A stretch of DNA of 64,000 bases from Brumimicrobium aurantiacum. GTDB taxonomy: Bacteria; Bacteroidota; Bacteroidia; Flavobacteriales_D; Crocinitomicaceae. Of the stretch, positions 1 through 6,410 are shown in pieces (the stretch's first letter is position 1; every line of letters begins with the position of its first letter). The stretch is taken from the NCBI RefSeq assembly GCF_003402975.1, contig NZ_QURB01000002.1, positions 1 to 64,000 of the forward strand, in the 5' to 3' direction. The notes under the pieces were generated by a model, which was not told the DNA's origin, did not search any database, and saw only the letters and a list, made by a program, of their open reading frames with translations. Both the position numbers and the translations under genes were made by a program.

Positions 1-104
1 GGTACAATACAGAAAGATTACATTCATCTCTAGGGTATGTTTCCCCTCTAGAAATGGAAATTAAGTTAAGAGGGAAAATTAATAAAGTGGCTTGATAAAA
101 TTTG

Positions 105-416
105 TCACAAAATTAGTAGGAATTCCAGGTCGTCTGTTTGAAGATCCAGCACTTTTTGCGCGACTTCTGGGTAAGTATTAAAATTATAACCCTCTAATTT
201 TTGCGCGATTTCCGCAGCTAAAGGGTCGGGGTTCCATTGGATAATATTTCCGCTAGGCGTTTGACCGACTGAAGGTATGTTATTCATATTGACAAGAGGC
301 GTATTAAAAAAGGTCTTCGCCTGTTTCAAGAAATACAAAAAAACAATTATCACAATTACAATAATTAAGAGTTTAATAGGGTCGCTTTGTTTCTGGTATA
401 ATTTTTTAAGATCCAT
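105..416 (-). CDS. Small membrane protein of the virion module
   Basis: The 103-residue product has a charged N-terminus (about residues 1-15), one strongly hydrophobic segment at about 16-31 and a soluble C-terminal part with an NPDPLAAEIAQKLEG stretch. It is the last complete gene of the leftward virion module, six bases after a 44-residue membrane protein gene. No known family is recognised. The C-terminus stops with a hydrophobic run (LEFLLIL), while another frame stays open downstream to the window edge, so a frameshift or natural short end cannot be told apart. A role as a virion membrane protein is inferred only from the neighbours. Confidence 0.6.
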   Translation of the reverse strand: MDLKKLYQKQSDPIKLLIIVIVIIVFLYFLKQAKTFFNTPLVNMNNIPSVGQTPSGNIIQWNPDPLAAEIAQKLEGYNFNTYPEVAQKVLDLQTDDLEFLLIL

Positions 417-420
417 TTTA

Positions 421-555
421 TTAGGCTTTTTTGGTTTGGCGCGAAATTAGAATTACAACTAAAGCTGATACAATGATCGCGAGCGATAAATAAATTATAG
501 AACGTGTTGAAATTTCTACGTCAAAATTTAAAGTTGGTAAAGAGTAAGGCTCCAT
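421..555 (-). CDS. 44-residue tail-anchored membrane protein
   Basis: This short frame lies exactly between two accepted genes (one base after the stop of the upstream gene). It starts MEPYSLPTLNFDVE, has a hydrophobic segment at about residues 21-37 (IYLSLAIIVSALVVILI), and ends in a basic tail RQTKKA. The YSLPT motif near the N-terminus also occurs in the 120-residue protein at 1446-1808, so the two may share a localisation or binding signal. A C-terminal anchor and small size are typical of membrane proteins in viruses with an internal lipid layer. Function is unknown. Confidence 0.6.
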   Translation of the reverse strand: MEPYSLPTLNFDVEISTRSIIYLSLAIIVSALVVILISRQTKKA

Positions 556-556
556 A

Positions 557-907
557 TTATTTAAGTTTTGAAATCATAAATACAAACATTATTAATACCA
601 ATACGGCGCCACCTATATACAACCATTCTTTTTTTATTTTAGAATCACCTAAACAAGAAGTACACGGCGTATTTTTTTCTCCAGAAAACGGCGTTACTGT
701 ATTCATATCCGTAGCCTGTGAAGTTTCTACTTCCGAGTTTTTCGTATTGGTATTTGTATTGTGTTTGGTTGTTGTTTGCTCTTCGTTTTTCGTATTAACG
801 GGTTTAATCAATTCTTGATTGACTAAAAAATCATCGTGCTGAACGAATGCGGCGTTATCCTCAATAATTGAAGACGCCACGCTTATTTCTAAATTATTTT
901 CTTCCAT
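557..907 (-). CDS. C-terminally anchored small protein of the virion module
   Basis: The 116-residue product has an acidic N-terminal half, a low-complexity Thr/Asn/Lys-rich middle (about 44-65), a Cys-x-x-Cys near residue 83 and a hydrophobic helix at about 95-111 followed by SKLK. Its start overlaps the stop of the coiled-coil gene upstream by one base, indicating translational coupling. The topology (soluble N-terminus, single C-terminal anchor) matches its neighbours. No family is recognised; a virion membrane or membrane-capsid linker role is inference. Confidence 0.6.
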   Translation of the reverse strand: MEENNLEISVASSIIEDNAAFVQHDDFLVNQELIKPVNTKNEEQTTTKHNTNTNTKNSEVETSQATDMNTVTPFSGEKNTPCTSCLGDSKIKKEWLYIGGAVLVLIMFVFMISKLK

Positions 908-1443
908 TATTTACGTTTTTTTTTCTTGATTTTTGAACGAACGATAAAAAAAGTTATCGTTAACAAAAGCAAAGCGACACCAGCCGCGATTAATAAAGTT
1001 GCTTGGTTTGCTGATTCAACCTTGCTTTTACGGGCTTCGCTTTCTGCTATTTTAACAGCGCTTTCAGCTTCGGCGGTTGCTTCAACAGAATCAGCAGTTA
1101 AACCTTGTTCGGCTAAAATTACATTTTGCTCTGCGTTGGAATCAATAAGGTTTCTAAATGTCTCGATTGAATCATTTAAACTGGAAACCTGACTTTTAAG
1201 GCTGCTTATGTCTTTCTGAACATCTTTATAAAGGTTCATATTCTTATTCCAACCTACTAAAGCTTCCTCACGCTTAGCTTGTGAAGCCATAGCTTTTAAT
1301 CGTTTTTCGTACAGCCGTTTCCAGCCGTCAGCTTGACCTTTATAATATGTGTAGTCTTTTTCTTTTTTCGCGATTTGAGCGTTTAAAGCAGTTATTTCTG
1401 CCTCATGCTCTGCAATTTTTTGGAGTGTGGTTTCAGTTGCCAT
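907..1443 (-). CDS. Coiled-coil protein with C-terminal membrane anchor
   Basis: The 178-residue product is almost entirely helical: a charged coiled coil from about residue 5 to 140 (rich in Glu, Lys, Ala), then one hydrophobic segment at about 149-167 (LIAAGVALLLLTITFFIV) and a very basic tail RSKIKKKKRK. It lies two bases after the 120-residue protein gene in a tightly packed leftward operon. The long coiled coil on a membrane anchor could bridge membrane and capsid, or form a DNA-delivery device, in a tailless virion; this is inference from architecture only. No family is recognised. Confidence 0.6.
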   Translation of the reverse strand: MATETTLQKIAEHEAEITALNAQIAKKEKDYTYYKGQADGWKRLYEKRLKAMASQAKREEALVGWNKNMNLYKDVQKDISSLKSQVSSLNDSIETFRNLIDSNAEQNVILAEQGLTADSVEATAEAESAVKIAESEARKSKVESANQATLLIAAGVALLLLTITFFIVRSKIKKKKRK

Positions 1444-1445
1444 TG

Positions 1446-1808
1446 TTATTTATTTTTAAGTAGGAAAAACATTACAACTACAACAATAAGCGCAATAGCT
1501 ACAATTGCAATTGTTTTTTGATTTGCGGCGCGATCTTCTGCGGTTGCCCCAAAAGTTGGAGCATATTGAGAAAACATATTTTGATTTTGCGCTAAAGCGA
1601 TCTGATCATTACGGTATTTATCCGAAAAAACAGATGCTAATTGTCCAGAATTCTCAACCAATTGACCACCAAAATTAAACACGCTATCCCAATTAAAACC
1701 GCCTGATTGCTCAGTGCTTGGCATAGCGTTTCCACTCGTAGTGTCGACAATTGGAGTTTCAAAATTTGAAATATTGGAAGTCGGTAAACTGTAATTATTT
1801 AAAGACAT
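1446..1808 (-). CDS. C-terminally anchored virion-module protein with Gln/Asn-rich body
   Basis: The 120-residue product starts MSLNNYSLPTSNIS, carries a polar body with a helical Gln/Ala-rich stretch (about 75-95), and ends in a hydrophobic helix (about 101-117) with the tail LKNK. The N-terminal YSLPT motif is shared with the 44-residue protein at 421-555. It is the first gene after the terminator that follows the capsid gene, so it heads a sub-operon of four or five small membrane proteins. Function is unknown; virion membrane protein is the best guess. Confidence 0.6.
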   Translation of the reverse strand: MSLNNYSLPTSNISNFETPIVDTTSGNAMPSTEQSGGFNWDSVFNFGGQLVENSGQLASVFSDKYRNDQIALAQNQNMFSQYAPTFGATAEDRAANQKTIAIVAIALIVVVVMFFLLKNK

Positions 1809-1823
1809 AATTTTTTTTTTGAT

Positions 1824-1864
1824 AAAAAAAAGCGCCTCTAGTAAAGGCTAGGGCGCTTTTTTAA
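1824..1864 (-). terminator. Terminator downstream of the capsid gene
   Basis: An A-tract and AGCGCC arm at about 1824-1836 faces GGGCGCTTTTTT at about 1851-1862, so both RNA strands give a GC-rich stem with a U-tract. It lies between the candidate capsid gene and the next leftward gene, allowing the capsid message to be made separately and abundantly. Confidence 0.7.
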
Positions 1865-1897
1865 GGTGAATAAAAAACGGTTTAAAAAAAACTCTTC

Positions 1898-2608
1898 TTA
1901 TTTCGTTTGAAGCCTTTGACCAGCCGCTAAAATATGAGCGTTAGCAATAGCACCACGACGGCGAAGAATATGAGACGCAGAGAAACCTACACCAATATCC
2001 CAATTGATTTGCATTGCTGAATTTGCTTTCAATTTGAATAGGATCACCACGTCAGACGCTAAAGTCAAAACTTTTCCTTTTGCTAAAAGTGGAATCTCCA
2101 CTCTGTCGTTTTGAAATTGTCCCGCCGTTACGTAGTCACGTAAGTTAATAGACATTGCGCCGTTTGATCTCTCAAATGGAGAGATTACAGACTGCTCGAT
2201 CACAGTAGAAAACTGTTCTTTTTGATTTGATTGCAAGTTCATACGAACTACTCTCGTAGGGTTTGATGCTACGTAATTCATCATGTATTCAATCGGTGAC
2301 GCAGAGTTCATCGACGAAGACGTTAAAACTCCAGAGGTTCCCCCGTCTGGATCTGCTAATCCTGTGATTGCTGTACCCTCATCAGATTCGATAGCGCCAT
2401 CTTTGGTTATGAAACCATCGATTCCCGCAACCTTACCTTTTAAAGCCGACGTTGTCATCCCTAACATTAACGCTGGCGAAAATGCTACTACTTTGTCTAC
2501 TGCTGACGTGTTTTTCAATTCCATTCCGAAATCTTTACCCGTCTGGTGCTCGCCCTTAAAAGATCTAGCGCCTTTAAAGTCGAAAATATCTCCTTCTCCT
2601 GTATACAT
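1898..2608 (-). CDS. Candidate major capsid protein
   Basis: The 236-residue product has no signal peptide or membrane segment and alternates short predicted strands with Gly/Ser/Thr loops, as jelly-roll capsid proteins do. There is a loop rich in Asp, Gly and Ser at about 75-100 and a basic patch HILRRRG near residues 213-219. It is the largest soluble protein of the virion module, sits alone between terminators at 3022-3058 and 1824-1864, and neighbours the packaging ATPase and small membrane proteins, all of which fits an abundantly made capsid protein. Its length is close to the minimal double jelly-roll proteins (PM2 type). I cannot show homology by eye; a structural search would decide. 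Confidence 0.5.
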   Translation of the reverse strand: MYTGEGDIFDFKGARSFKGEHQTGKDFGMELKNTSAVDKVVAFSPALMLGMTTSALKGKVAGIDGFITKDGAIESDEGTAITGLADPDGGTSGVLTSSSMNSASPIEYMMNYVASNPTRVVRMNLQSNQKEQFSTVIEQSVISPFERSNGAMSINLRDYVTAGQFQNDRVEIPLLAKGKVLTLASDVVILFKLKANSAMQINWDIGVGFSASHILRRRGAIANAHILAAGQRLQTK

Positions 2609-2649
2609 TTTTTCTTTTTTTTTTAATTCTTAAATAATTTAACTTTTGC

Positions 2650-2898
2650 CTAACCTACAACAGGATCGTTGTTTACTTCTGTTGTTTCTGTGTTTTCTTG
2701 CGCTTCTGGAACTGGCGCTGGTGCCTTTGCTGGTGCTGGACTAGATGAGCCGCCGCCTAAACGTTTTAATTTTCCGTTCTCCAGTTTAGCTGGGTAGAAT
2801 AATTGAACCGCTAAAACTGCAACGAGCAGTAAAACAACTGCGATCATTAACACGTTTTTCGGCTTTTTTCTTGTGATTTTTTTTGTGGGTGTAGCCAT
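2650..2898 (-). CDS. Small membrane protein with Pro/Ala-rich tail
   Basis: The 82-residue product has a very basic N-terminus (TKKITRKKPK), one hydrophobic helix at about 14-33, and a flexible Pro/Ala/Glu-rich C-terminus. By the positive-inside rule the N-terminus would be cytoplasmic (or inside the virion). It precedes the candidate capsid gene by 41 bases in the same direction and follows the terminator at 3022-3058. A virion membrane protein is a plausible role; no family is recognised. Confidence 0.6.
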   Translation of the reverse strand: MATPTKKITRKKPKNVLMIAVVLLLVAVLAVQLFYPAKLENGKLKRLGGGSSSPAPAKAPAPVPEAQENTETTEVNNDPVVG

Positions 2899-3021
2899 TA
2901 CAATTTCTTTAATTATTTTTTTGCTTTCGGCTTCAAATATTGGAAGGAGTTAAAGAACGGTTTGCGGTTTTGTGGATTAGGTTGTTAAAGCTTGGTTTTA
3001 ACTGTCTTTAAAGGTGTTAAC

Positions 3022-3058
3022 AAAAAAAAGCCCGTACAAAATGCACGGACTTTTTTTT
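3022..3058 (-). terminator. Terminator after the candidate spanin gene
   Basis: In the leftward RNA, AAGUCCGUGC pairs with GUACGGGCUU (including G-U pairs) around a short loop and is followed by a U-tract. It lies in the 187-base gap between the genes at 3086-3550 and 2650-2898 and separates the packaging/lysis part from the capsid part of the module. Confidence 0.65.
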
Positions 3059-3085
3059 AAAAATTCATGTCTTGTTTTGATTATG

Positions 3086-3550
3086 TCACGGAGGTTTATA
3101 AATTCTATTAAGTAAAAATACTATTAAAGCCAATAAGAAAAATGCAATGAAATATACATTAAATAGCTTTTTAAGACCTTGAAATTTTGGAGGTTCTTTG
3201 GTTTGGAATTTCGGAACCTCTCTAATAATATCATTTTCAATGTAAACAGTATCTCCAACGCATTCACCGTCTAAATAAATAATACTGTCTTTATATAGCA
3301 ACTTGACTTTTAACCTGTCTTTCGTTAAATACATGGTATCCTTAGTTATTCTAAAAATTGTATCATGTTTTATTGTTGGTACATAGACAGTATCAAAATA
3401 TGTAAACGTGTCAACAACTTTAATCGATTCGAATAAATAAGGGTGTCTTTTCTCAAAGCGTTCAAGGCGTTTCATCGGTGAACACGAAAACAAAAACGCT
3501 AATACGAATAAAAAAACAATTTTATTTTTAATATTTTTCATAAAGTTCAA
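3086..3550 (-). CDS. Candidate unimolecular spanin (lipoprotein with C-terminal membrane anchor)
   Basis: The 154-residue product starts with a basic region and hydrophobic segment ending in the lipobox LFSC (Cys at residue 23), so the mature N-terminus would be lipid-anchored, presumably in the outer membrane. A beta-rich periplasmic part (repeated DT.Y/DTVY motifs, about 45-110) is followed by a hydrophobic helix at about 129-147 and the tail NRIYKPP. An outer-membrane lipid anchor plus an inner-membrane C-terminal helix is the defining layout of u-spanins (phage T1 gp11 is the model), which fuse the two membranes at lysis. No endolysin is seen in the window. An alternative is a virion membrane protein. 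Confidence 0.5.
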   Translation of the reverse strand: MNFMKNIKNKIVFLFVLAFLFSCSPMKRLERFEKRHPYLFESIKVVDTFTYFDTVYVPTIKHDTIFRITKDTMYLTKDRLKVKLLYKDSIIYLDGECVGDTVYIENDIIREVPKFQTKEPPKFQGLKKLFNVYFIAFFLLALIVFLLNRIYKPP

Positions 3551-3671
3551 TCGAGTTTAATTCGTGTTTTTTACACGCTGGAAAAATCAAATTTTTAGAA
3601 ACTTCTGGATCTGCAGGACGGTTGCAAAAATCACATTTAATAAAGGGCTTTTTTTTCGGTGGTTTTTTCAT
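3528..3671 (-). CDS. 47-residue zinc-finger-like microprotein
   Basis: This short frame begins two bases after the stop of the upstream 69-residue gene and ends 22 bases inside the candidate spanin gene, so it fills the only gap in the operon. It encodes a Lys/Pro-rich N-terminus (MKKPPKKKP), then CDFC at residues 13-16 and CKKH at 33-36, a C-x2-C...C-x2-H set that could bind zinc. The overlap with the spanin start suggests coupled translation. No family is recognised. A DNA- or protein-binding role is inference. Confidence 0.55.
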   Translation of the reverse strand: MKKPPKKKPFIKCDFCNRPADPEVSKNLIFPACKKHELNSIELYEKY

Positions 3672-3673
3672 GT

Positions 3674-3883
3674 TTAAGCGTTTAAAGGTTCGCCCCAAAA
3701 CTCTTGGAATTTTCTATAAACAACGTTCGGCACAAGTTTACAGCGTTTTTTATAACCTAAAGGCTTCAACTCTTCATATAAATGAACATTTAAAATTTTT
3801 CGAAGCGTTTCGCCCGAAAATTCATATAAATCACAAATTTCCGCTTTTGTTATTGTTCCCCTTGTTTTATGTGATGCTTCCAT
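3674..3883 (-). CDS. Small helical, possibly DNA-binding protein
   Basis: The 69-residue product begins MEASHKTRGTITKAEICDLYEFSGETLRKILN, which reads like a helix-turn-helix (helices at about 12-18 and 24-32), and continues with a basic helical part. The gene lies seven bases after the packaging ATPase gene and two bases before the zinc-finger-like microprotein. Possible roles are a late regulator or a packaging accessory protein; I do not recognise the family. Confidence 0.55.
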   Translation of the reverse strand: MEASHKTRGTITKAEICDLYEFSGETLRKILNVHLYEELKPLGYKKRCKLVPNVVYRKFQEFWGEPLNA

Positions 3884-3889
3884 GGTTAA

Positions 3890-4474
3890 TTAATTAATAA
3901 AAGCGGTTTGCTTATAATATTGATCTGTATTTTTTTTAACCTGTTCGTATAATTCCAGAATATTATCGTCTTCGTATTTACTCATTATTCGCTTTGGCTT
4001 GTCTGCGGTATGAAATAAAGTAAGTAGATCAGAACCATCGACAATTTCGGCGTTTGCTTTTCTTAATGAGTGAAAAACATAAACGGCGTCAACGTTTTTT
4101 TGCTTCGTGTCGTAAAGAATAGCTTTATCTTCATTGGTTAATTTAGTTGCAAAATATTTTGTTGCATCTTCAAAGATCAAAAGTGTATTTGTTACATATT
4201 TTGAAATTTGCGATTTCATATAATCGAAGTCACTAGAATAAATTCTATATATTCCAGATTTCCAATATTTCAATTTTTCAAAAGGAATTACAGGAATAGG
4301 AATATTTTCCCATTCTGGATTTTTATAAGTTTCCATTGTGTGCCAGCGTGAATTATCGTAAGTGTCAACAATTAACACTTTTGGCAAATTGGTTTGTTTA
4401 ACCAATTCTTTTAAAAAATCTGTCTTTCCTGTTCCTCGATTTCCGCAAACGGTTGTAACTAAATTGTCACGCAT
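3890..4474 (-). CDS. Virion DNA-packaging ATPase, A32/FtsK-HerA type
   Basis: The 194-residue product is a single P-loop domain. Walker A GNRGTGKT is at residues 11-18, Walker B TLLIFED at about 97-103, and a conserved post-Walker strand DAVYVFHSL at about 129-137, ending in a polar residue as the sensor motif of this class does. Zot-like inovirus proteins share the fold but usually carry a membrane segment, absent here. In membrane-containing icosahedral viruses this ATPase drives the genome into a preformed capsid. Gene order (ATPase, small proteins, capsid protein) supports the role. The Zot-like alternative is less likely given the context. Confidence 0.75.
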   Translation of the reverse strand: MRDNLVTTVCGNRGTGKTDFLKELVKQTNLPKVLIVDTYDNSRWHTMETYKNPEWENIPIPVIPFEKLKYWKSGIYRIYSSDFDYMKSQISKYVTNTLLIFEDATKYFATKLTNEDKAILYDTKQKNVDAVYVFHSLRKANAEIVDGSDLLTLFHTADKPKRIMSKYEDDNILELYEQVKKNTDQYYKQTAFIN

Positions 4475-4478
4475 AATT

Positions 4479-5066
4479 TTAAATCATTACAATGTTAATT
4501 AATCGACCAGAAAGAACTTTAACCAATCCAGCGCCGATTGCTAAATTTTCGTGAACGTCTATACCTTTTTTAGCGCAATACTTTACTGTCGACGGCTTTA
4601 GCGCTGCTACGTCAATCTCAGAAAAGGGTATTTCTTCGCGAATTTCGCGTAATTTAGAATCAAAAACTTCATACTGCATAGCTTCGGCGTTTTCTTCTTC
4701 GGTCATTTCTTCGCCGTTGGTTTTTTTGATAAACGAAGCTTTTAATTTATTTAATCGCTCTTTACCTCCGAATCGTTTCTGTAATTTAATGAAAGATACA
4801 GGCATAAAAATACCCTGTTGAATAACGTCTAAAATGTCGATAGCGCTTTCGGCGCTTTCTTCGGCGTCAAACTCGTCATCATCCTCTTCCTCTTCAAATT
4901 CGTCATCTTCGTAAACTTGGTTTAAGGGCGCTGTAAAATCATCGTTAGGGAGTTCCTGTTGCTCTTCTTGGTCGAAATTTGTTTTTTGATCCGTGTTTTC
5001 TGGTCGTGTTTTAGTGGGTGCGCTTAGTACGTCCGTTAAAACAACCTTTTCTAATAGATTATCCAT
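4479..5066 (-). CDS. Virion-module protein with acidic N-terminal half
   Basis: The 195-residue product has a highly acidic, disordered N-terminal region (Asp/Glu runs at about 50-75), then a helical domain with a basic stretch (KLQKRFGGKERLNKLKASF near 98-116) and a C-terminal Gly/Val/Ile-rich segment LAIGAGLVKVLSGRLINIVMI that may be a short membrane or amphipathic helix. It lies four bases upstream of the packaging ATPase gene and overlaps the gene before it by eight bases. No family is recognised. A minor structural or packaging accessory role is inferred from position. Confidence 0.55.
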   Translation of the reverse strand: MDNLLEKVVLTDVLSAPTKTRPENTDQKTNFDQEEQQELPNDDFTAPLNQVYEDDEFEEEEDDDEFDAEESAESAIDILDVIQQGIFMPVSFIKLQKRFGGKERLNKLKASFIKKTNGEEMTEEENAEAMQYEVFDSKLREIREEIPFSEIDVAALKPSTVKYCAKKGIDVHENLAIGAGLVKVLSGRLINIVMI

Positions 5067-5406
5067 TGTTTTCTGTTTCTGCCTGTATTTCTGCGATTAA
5101 ATTTTCATGTTTCATAAGAAGCGGCTCAAACTGAGATAAAAAAGAAAAACGTTCTTCAAGCGCTGAAGAATTAAACATCATGGAACTAACAATGTCTGAT
5201 AATGTTCCCATTACTTTCTTTTGTTTGGCGCGCTTGGCTTTTTTGATTTCTTTTTCTGTTGCGTTTGGATCCACCTTTAAATCTTTAGGTTCTAAATTGA
5301 GTGAAGCCAGCATTTTTAAAATAACGCGGGTAATATCTTTTAGATCTTCGTCACGATCTTTCAGTAATTTAATTAACTCTGTTTTTTCTAAATTTTCGTA
5401 GTTCAT
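5059..5406 (-). CDS. Helical protein of unknown function (virion module)
   Basis: The 115-residue product is charged and helical, with a basic Lys-rich stretch at about 52-64 (KEIKKAKRAKQKK) flanked by acidic helices. The gene shares one base with the stop of the upstream gene start (5406) and overlaps the next gene by eight bases, so it is an integral operon member. I recognise no domain. The basic patch could contact DNA or RNA, which is inference. Confidence 0.5.
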   Translation of the reverse strand: MNYENLEKTELIKLLKDRDEDLKDITRVILKMLASLNLEPKDLKVDPNATEKEIKKAKRAKQKKVMGTLSDIVSSMMFNSSALEERFSFLSQFEPLLMKHENLIAEIQAETENNG

Positions 5407-5669
5407 TACATTGATCTTTTACGTTTCATGAATGCTTCTCCAGTTTCTCCTGCATTACGCATAGAACCTGTGTGTTTTGTTCTTTCTGTTGTCTTGGCTT
5501 TATGGGATGGGATATTGTCAGCTTCAGGAAACTCACCTTTTGTAAAAGTTTTACCTTCTTTTGGTAATTGACCTGATAATATCTTGGCTGCTCTAGCAAC
5601 TGCATCCTCCCATTTTTCTCCCTCCTTGCGAATTTCCTTCGCATAGGTCATAACATTTGGTTTTGACAT
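5406..5669 (-). CDS. Small basic protein of the virion module
   Basis: The 87-residue product starts with a helix containing YAKEIRKEGEKWEDAVARAA, a layout seen in short proteins of several small viruses, then a basic unstructured tail (HKAKTTERTKHTGSMRN, ending MKRKRSM). It is translationally coupled to the gene downstream through a one-base overlap. Small basic proteins in this position may condense DNA or sit under the capsid. That is inference; no domain is assigned. Confidence 0.55.
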   Translation of the reverse strand: MSKPNVMTYAKEIRKEGEKWEDAVARAAKILSGQLPKEGKTFTKGEFPEADNIPSHKAKTTERTKHTGSMRNAGETGEAFMKRKRSM

Positions 5670-5697
5670 CTTATTGTTATTTATAATTGATTACTAT

Positions 5698-6306
5698 TTA
5701 TTTAACCCCTGTGTACCAACCACCGTTGAATGAAATTAAGTTTCCAGAATCAAAAAAGCAGTTTTTGAACATTTCAGTTAATGTTTCAGGTTCTTCTTTT
5801 TGTTTTTTGAATTCAACAGATCTATTTGATCTTACCAATTCTGCCATTTCCAATTCATCGGATGACAATTCAAATTTGATTTCATTTGAATTTGATTCTA
5901 CTGGATCAGCTTCAGTTTCTTTTTCTGTTTTGTTTTTTTCGCTTTCATCATGTCGAAGACGTTCGGCCAGTAAATCATTCAACTGTCTTTCTGAAGCTTC
6001 CAATTTTTGAGCTGTTTCCAAACTGTTTTCACTTTGGTTTCGAACTGATTCCAGTTCGTTTTCAAGTGATTTTACTTTGGTTTCAGCTGTAATCAAATTG
6101 TTTTCAGCTGTTTCCAAATCGGTTTCAAGTGATTTTACTTTGGTTTCAAGTGATTTCAATTCTTGTAAAATGCCGAAAACAACATGGTTTCCATTTGAAA
6201 ACGTTGTTTCTAACTTCTCCTGGAGCTGATCAGAAACTTCTTGAAGTTGGTTCCTTTCAAAATCTGAAAGTTTAACTGCTAATTGTTTTTTTGGTATTTG
6301 ATACAT
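5698..6306 (-). CDS. Coiled-coil repeat protein
   Basis: The 202-residue product is a nearly continuous coiled coil from about residue 10 to 115, built from repeats around the core KVKSLE (LETKVKSLETDLE, AETKVKSLENELE), also visible as imperfect direct DNA repeats at 6030-6160. A charged linker follows (about 120-160), then a small C-terminal region containing NLISFNGGWYTGVK. It heads the tight part of the virion operon. A rod-like spike or tethering protein is possible, but nothing in the sequence proves it. Repeat number is likely to vary between relatives. Confidence 0.55.
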   Translation of the reverse strand: MYQIPKKQLAVKLSDFERNQLQEVSDQLQEKLETTFSNGNHVVFGILQELKSLETKVKSLETDLETAENNLITAETKVKSLENELESVRNQSENSLETAQKLEASERQLNDLLAERLRHDESEKNKTEKETEADPVESNSNEIKFELSSDELEMAELVRSNRSVEFKKQKEEPETLTEMFKNCFFDSGNLISFNGGWYTGVK

Positions 6307-6338
6307 TTTGTTTGTTTATTTAAAGTTTATTATCTTTG
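6307..6338 (+). promoter_or_regulatory. Candidate rightward Bacteroidota promoter
   Basis: TTTG at 6307-6310 and TATCTTTG at 6331-6338 are 20 bases apart, matching the TTTG / TAnnTTTG consensus. It points right, against the flanking leftward genes, toward a hairpin with a T-tract 40 bases on. Confidence 0.5.
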
Positions 6339-6342
6339 TCTT

Positions 6343-6410
6343 AAAGGCCAAGGGATATGTACGACGTGTAAGCTATAAAAAGCCATTGCGGTAATCCTGA
6401 GGCTTTTTTT
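6343..6410 (+). ncRNA. Candidate small RNA of about 68 nt
   Basis: A consensus promoter (6307-6338) predicts a start near 6342-6345. The only thing downstream before a GCC...GGC hairpin with a run of seven T (6377-6410) is about 40 bases without an open frame. The transcript would be antisense to the last residues and stop of the gene at 6373-6801, so it could act on that message or as a free regulator. This is inference from signal spacing only; no known RNA family is recognised. Confidence 0.35.

Noticed and set aside
1-104. Hairpin-like CTAGGG...CCCCTCTAG at the left edge
   Set aside because: The arms are imperfect and there is no T-tract; the window edge prevents judging a gene or terminator.
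504-818. Rightward frame of 104 residues
   Set aside because: It is the mirror of the leftward small membrane protein genes, with low-complexity composition.
2283-2633. Rightward 116-residue frame over the capsid gene
   Set aside because: It is antisense to a well-supported gene and has no promoter.
5426-5644. Second leftward frame of 72 residues inside 5406-5669
   Set aside because: Same strand, other frame, with no start context; the 87-residue frame is coupled to the next gene.
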